Assembly: GCA_050247075.1 (NCBI GenBank)
Contig: JBFWUW010000030.1
Span: forward strand, 10,707-74,706
DNA length: 64,000 nt
Reading direction: 5' to 3'
Origin: JBFWUW01 sp050247075
GTDB taxonomy: Bacteria > Planctomycetota > Planctomycetia > Pirellulales > JBFWUW01
The position numbers and the translations under genes were made by a program. Under the pieces are notes generated by a model, which was not told the DNA's origin, made no database searches, and was given only the letters and a program-made list of their open reading frames with translations. Shown piece after piece: positions 62,536 to 64,000 of the stretch; position 1 is the stretch's first letter, and every line of letters starts with the position of its first letter.

Positions 62536-63546
62536 TTACGGCTGGGCCGGCTTATTGGCCTCTGGCACCGCGGATTCCGCGGGGGAAGCATCTTCCTCCG
62601 CGGGCTTGTCGCCGGCTGCCGGCTGATCATCCGTCGGCTCTTCGCCAGCCGGTTTTTCGGCCTCGGATTCTGGCGTCTCGTCACCAGCCGGGCTGTCCTC
62701 GGACGGTGCGCTCCCATCGCTGGACGCGGGTTCGCCAACTTCGGCTGGTGTATCGTCCGCGGGCTTGTCGCCATCGGGATCTTCATCCGCCGGCTTGGTG
62801 CTGAATGGGAAAGCCGAGCGATGGACGTCATCGTCCGGCATGCCCGACGATGAAGGGTTGAGAGACGACGAGGGATTAAGAAACGGCGTGTCGCCACCAC
62901 CGGGCGTGTTGAAGCCATCGAAGCTGGGAGGCTTGACAATCGGCTCTTGCTCGGCAAACCAACTGTAGAATTCCTTCGTTTGGGCGTTATCCAGGTTATC
63001 CAGCCGCTTTTGCGCTACGTCGGCAAAGATCCCCTTGGGAAATTCGCTGATCACCCGTTTGTACTCGGTACGGGCGTCATCAAGTTTGTTCTGGGCCTCA
63101 TACGCCTTCGCCAGTCCAAAAATGGCCCGTTGCCGGACCAACGAATCTTTCGCCGGCTGCGCGGCCAGGTAGCCCGTCACGGCGGATCGCAAAGCCTCTT
63201 CGGCCTTGGCCCGATCGGTGAACAGGGCATTGCAGCCGTCGGTCAGATGCCGGTCGGCAGCCACCAAATGGGCGCAATAGCCGGCGGGTGAATTGGGAAA
63301 ATCCTTGGCAACCTGTTCCAAATCGGCGGTCGCTTCACTGGCAATGGCCCCGTAGTAACGTTGCCAGCCCCGCTGGTCGTCTTGACGGCTGCGCGACTGC
63401 ATCACCAGGTAAAACACAACCAGCACCACGGCGGCCAGCGCAATGCCACCGATGAGTTTGGCGTACGGCTTGGCCGACTCAATCGCGTCGCCTAGCCAAT
63501 CGGCCAGGGTGTTGGTTTGCAGTTCGTGCCGGCGGGCGGTTTTCAT
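62536..63546 (-). CDS. TPR-type membrane protein with acidic C-terminal tail (YfgM-like)
   Basis: A 336-residue protein with a cytoplasmic N-terminus, one TM helix (~36-56, LIGGIALAAVVLVVFYLVM), then TPR-like helices (~60-200: AIFGLAKAYEAQNKLDDARTEYKRVISEFP as two motifs AIFGLAKAYEAQNKL and ARTEYKRVISEFP). A Pro/Glu/Asp/Ala-rich tail (~245-336) follows. The N-terminal architecture resembles YfgM/tetratricopeptide membrane anchors. The start at 63546 (MKTARRHEL) is chosen because the ORF extension to 63672 adds an unrelated hydrophobic stretch. Confidence 0.8.
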   Translation of the reverse strand: MKTARRHELQTNTLADWLGDAIESAKPYAKLIGGIALAAVVLVVFYLVMQSRSRQDDQRGWQRYYGAIASEATADLEQVAKDFPNSPAGYCAHLVAADRHLTDGCNALFTDRAKAEEALRSAVTGYLAAQPAKDSLVRQRAIFGLAKAYEAQNKLDDARTEYKRVISEFPKGIFADVAQKRLDNLDNAQTKEFYSWFAEQEPIVKPPSFDGFNTPGGGDTPFLNPSSSLNPSSSGMPDDDVHRSAFPFSTKPADEDPDGDKPADDTPAEVGEPASSDGSAPSEDSPAGDETPESEAEKPAGEEPTDDQPAAGDKPAEEDASPAESAVPEANKPAQP

Positions 63547-64000
63547 GGGAGTATCGAATCTCGAACGAGATGTTAATGTCAAAACAATCGCGCCCCCACG
63601 CCATTCTCGCAGGCCCAGCCCCACAAAACCGCCGGCCGCAAGCATAACGAGAGCGCTCAACGCCATAATCATGTCGCTGGCAAAGTATAGGGCTTTCTTC
63701 CGAAAGCCGTCAAGGTCTGCAACTTACGGCCATTTTCTGATGGCGCGGATAGTCGGAAACAACTTCCAGGCTTCGAGTGTTGTCTCGGCACGGCACGGCC
63801 GGCATCAGGTGCCGGAGCCGCCGTCCTCAGAAAGCAAGTGTCGAACCAGTCGCAGGGAGAGGACCACGGATTTCACGGCGCGGCGTAGCCGCAACCAACG
63901 CGTCTATTTCGCAAGAAAAGAAACCAGGGAGCATTCGGGCGGGCCAACAAGCATTCCGTCCGAGGAAATCGCACGCAAAGACGCAAAGGCGCAAAGGGAG
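63547..64000. other. Gene-free right end
   Basis: 454 bp with no supported gene. Near the right edge an octamer repeat CGCAAAGA-CGCAAAGG-CGCAAAGG begins (about 63972-63996), and ACCACGGATTTCACGG at about 63863 is another simple repeat-like phrase. These resemble the period-7/8 intergenic phrases elsewhere in the window. Nothing else is recognisable. Confidence 0.5.

Overview
The window looks like a chromosomal segment of a planctomycete, most likely Pirellulales-like. This rests on gene content. It carries PVC-type haem-binding/beta-propeller proteins with CXXCH motifs, a DUF1501 + DUF1549/1553 pair, a DUF1080-PA14-cytochrome giant, Ser/Thr kinases fused to FGE-sulfatase or FHA domains, a BlaI/M56 pair, an AroD-AroE fusion and an ABC permease-CPBP fusion. 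By eye the DNA is GC-rich (composition was not computed), with one striking AT-rich island near 36.4 kb. I found no rRNA, tRNA, CRISPR array, transposase or phage gene.

Layout. 0-10.4 kb is mostly minus strand: an M56/BlaI sensor-repressor pair with a palindromic operator, a metallo-beta-lactamase-fold hydrolase, tmk, a zinc-ribbon membrane protein, a PIN-TRAM membrane protein, aroK and aroDE, a Gfo/Idh/MocA oxidoreductase, a secreted peroxiredoxin, a DUF1992 protein (plus strand) and rtcB. 10.6-22.2 kb is plus strand: a large PVC cytochrome/HEAT protein, then the conserved housekeeping run phoH - 7TM-HD phosphohydrolase - ybeY - corC - recO - BamD-like - LptE-like, with several 4-bp overlaps. 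22-30 kb has a PQQ-like beta-propeller, an RlmM-like methyltransferase, the ABC-CPBP fusion, an MFS carrier and a GNAT-nitrilase fusion.

30-38 kb is the accessory part: a DUF4304-like orphan between two diverged copies of a non-coding repeat, a kinase-FGE protein, an FHA-pseudokinase, a 1.3-kb gene-free stretch packed with palindromic repeats, and a VapBC-like toxin-antitoxin pair with promoter and palindrome. 38-47 kb holds two HEAT-repeat proteins and two large secreted oxidative/catabolic proteins. 47-53 kb has an ECF sigma factor, an orphan histidine kinase and prpC/prpB. 53-64 kb has a ten-loop EF-hand protein, DUF1501 and DUF1549/1553 proteins, ApbE, a Tat-exported Gfo/Idh oxidoreductase with a clear terminator, mogA, rluD and a TPR membrane protein.

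The most unusual layer is non-coding. A family of heptamer tandem repeats directly abuts the start codons of rtcB, recO and prpC, replacing a Shine-Dalgarno sequence with a pyrimidine-rich leader. There are also at least four palindromic repeat families: TGTAGGAG-headed REP-like units, paired TTACCTGCACCA hairpins, a nested 151-bp palindrome invading the 3' end of a gene, and GTGGGCT..AGCCCAC / CTGGCGG hairpins. Among proteins, the FHA-pseudokinase that has lost its catalytic and metal-binding residues, next to an intact kinase-FGE receptor, is the best candidate for an undescribed signalling pair.
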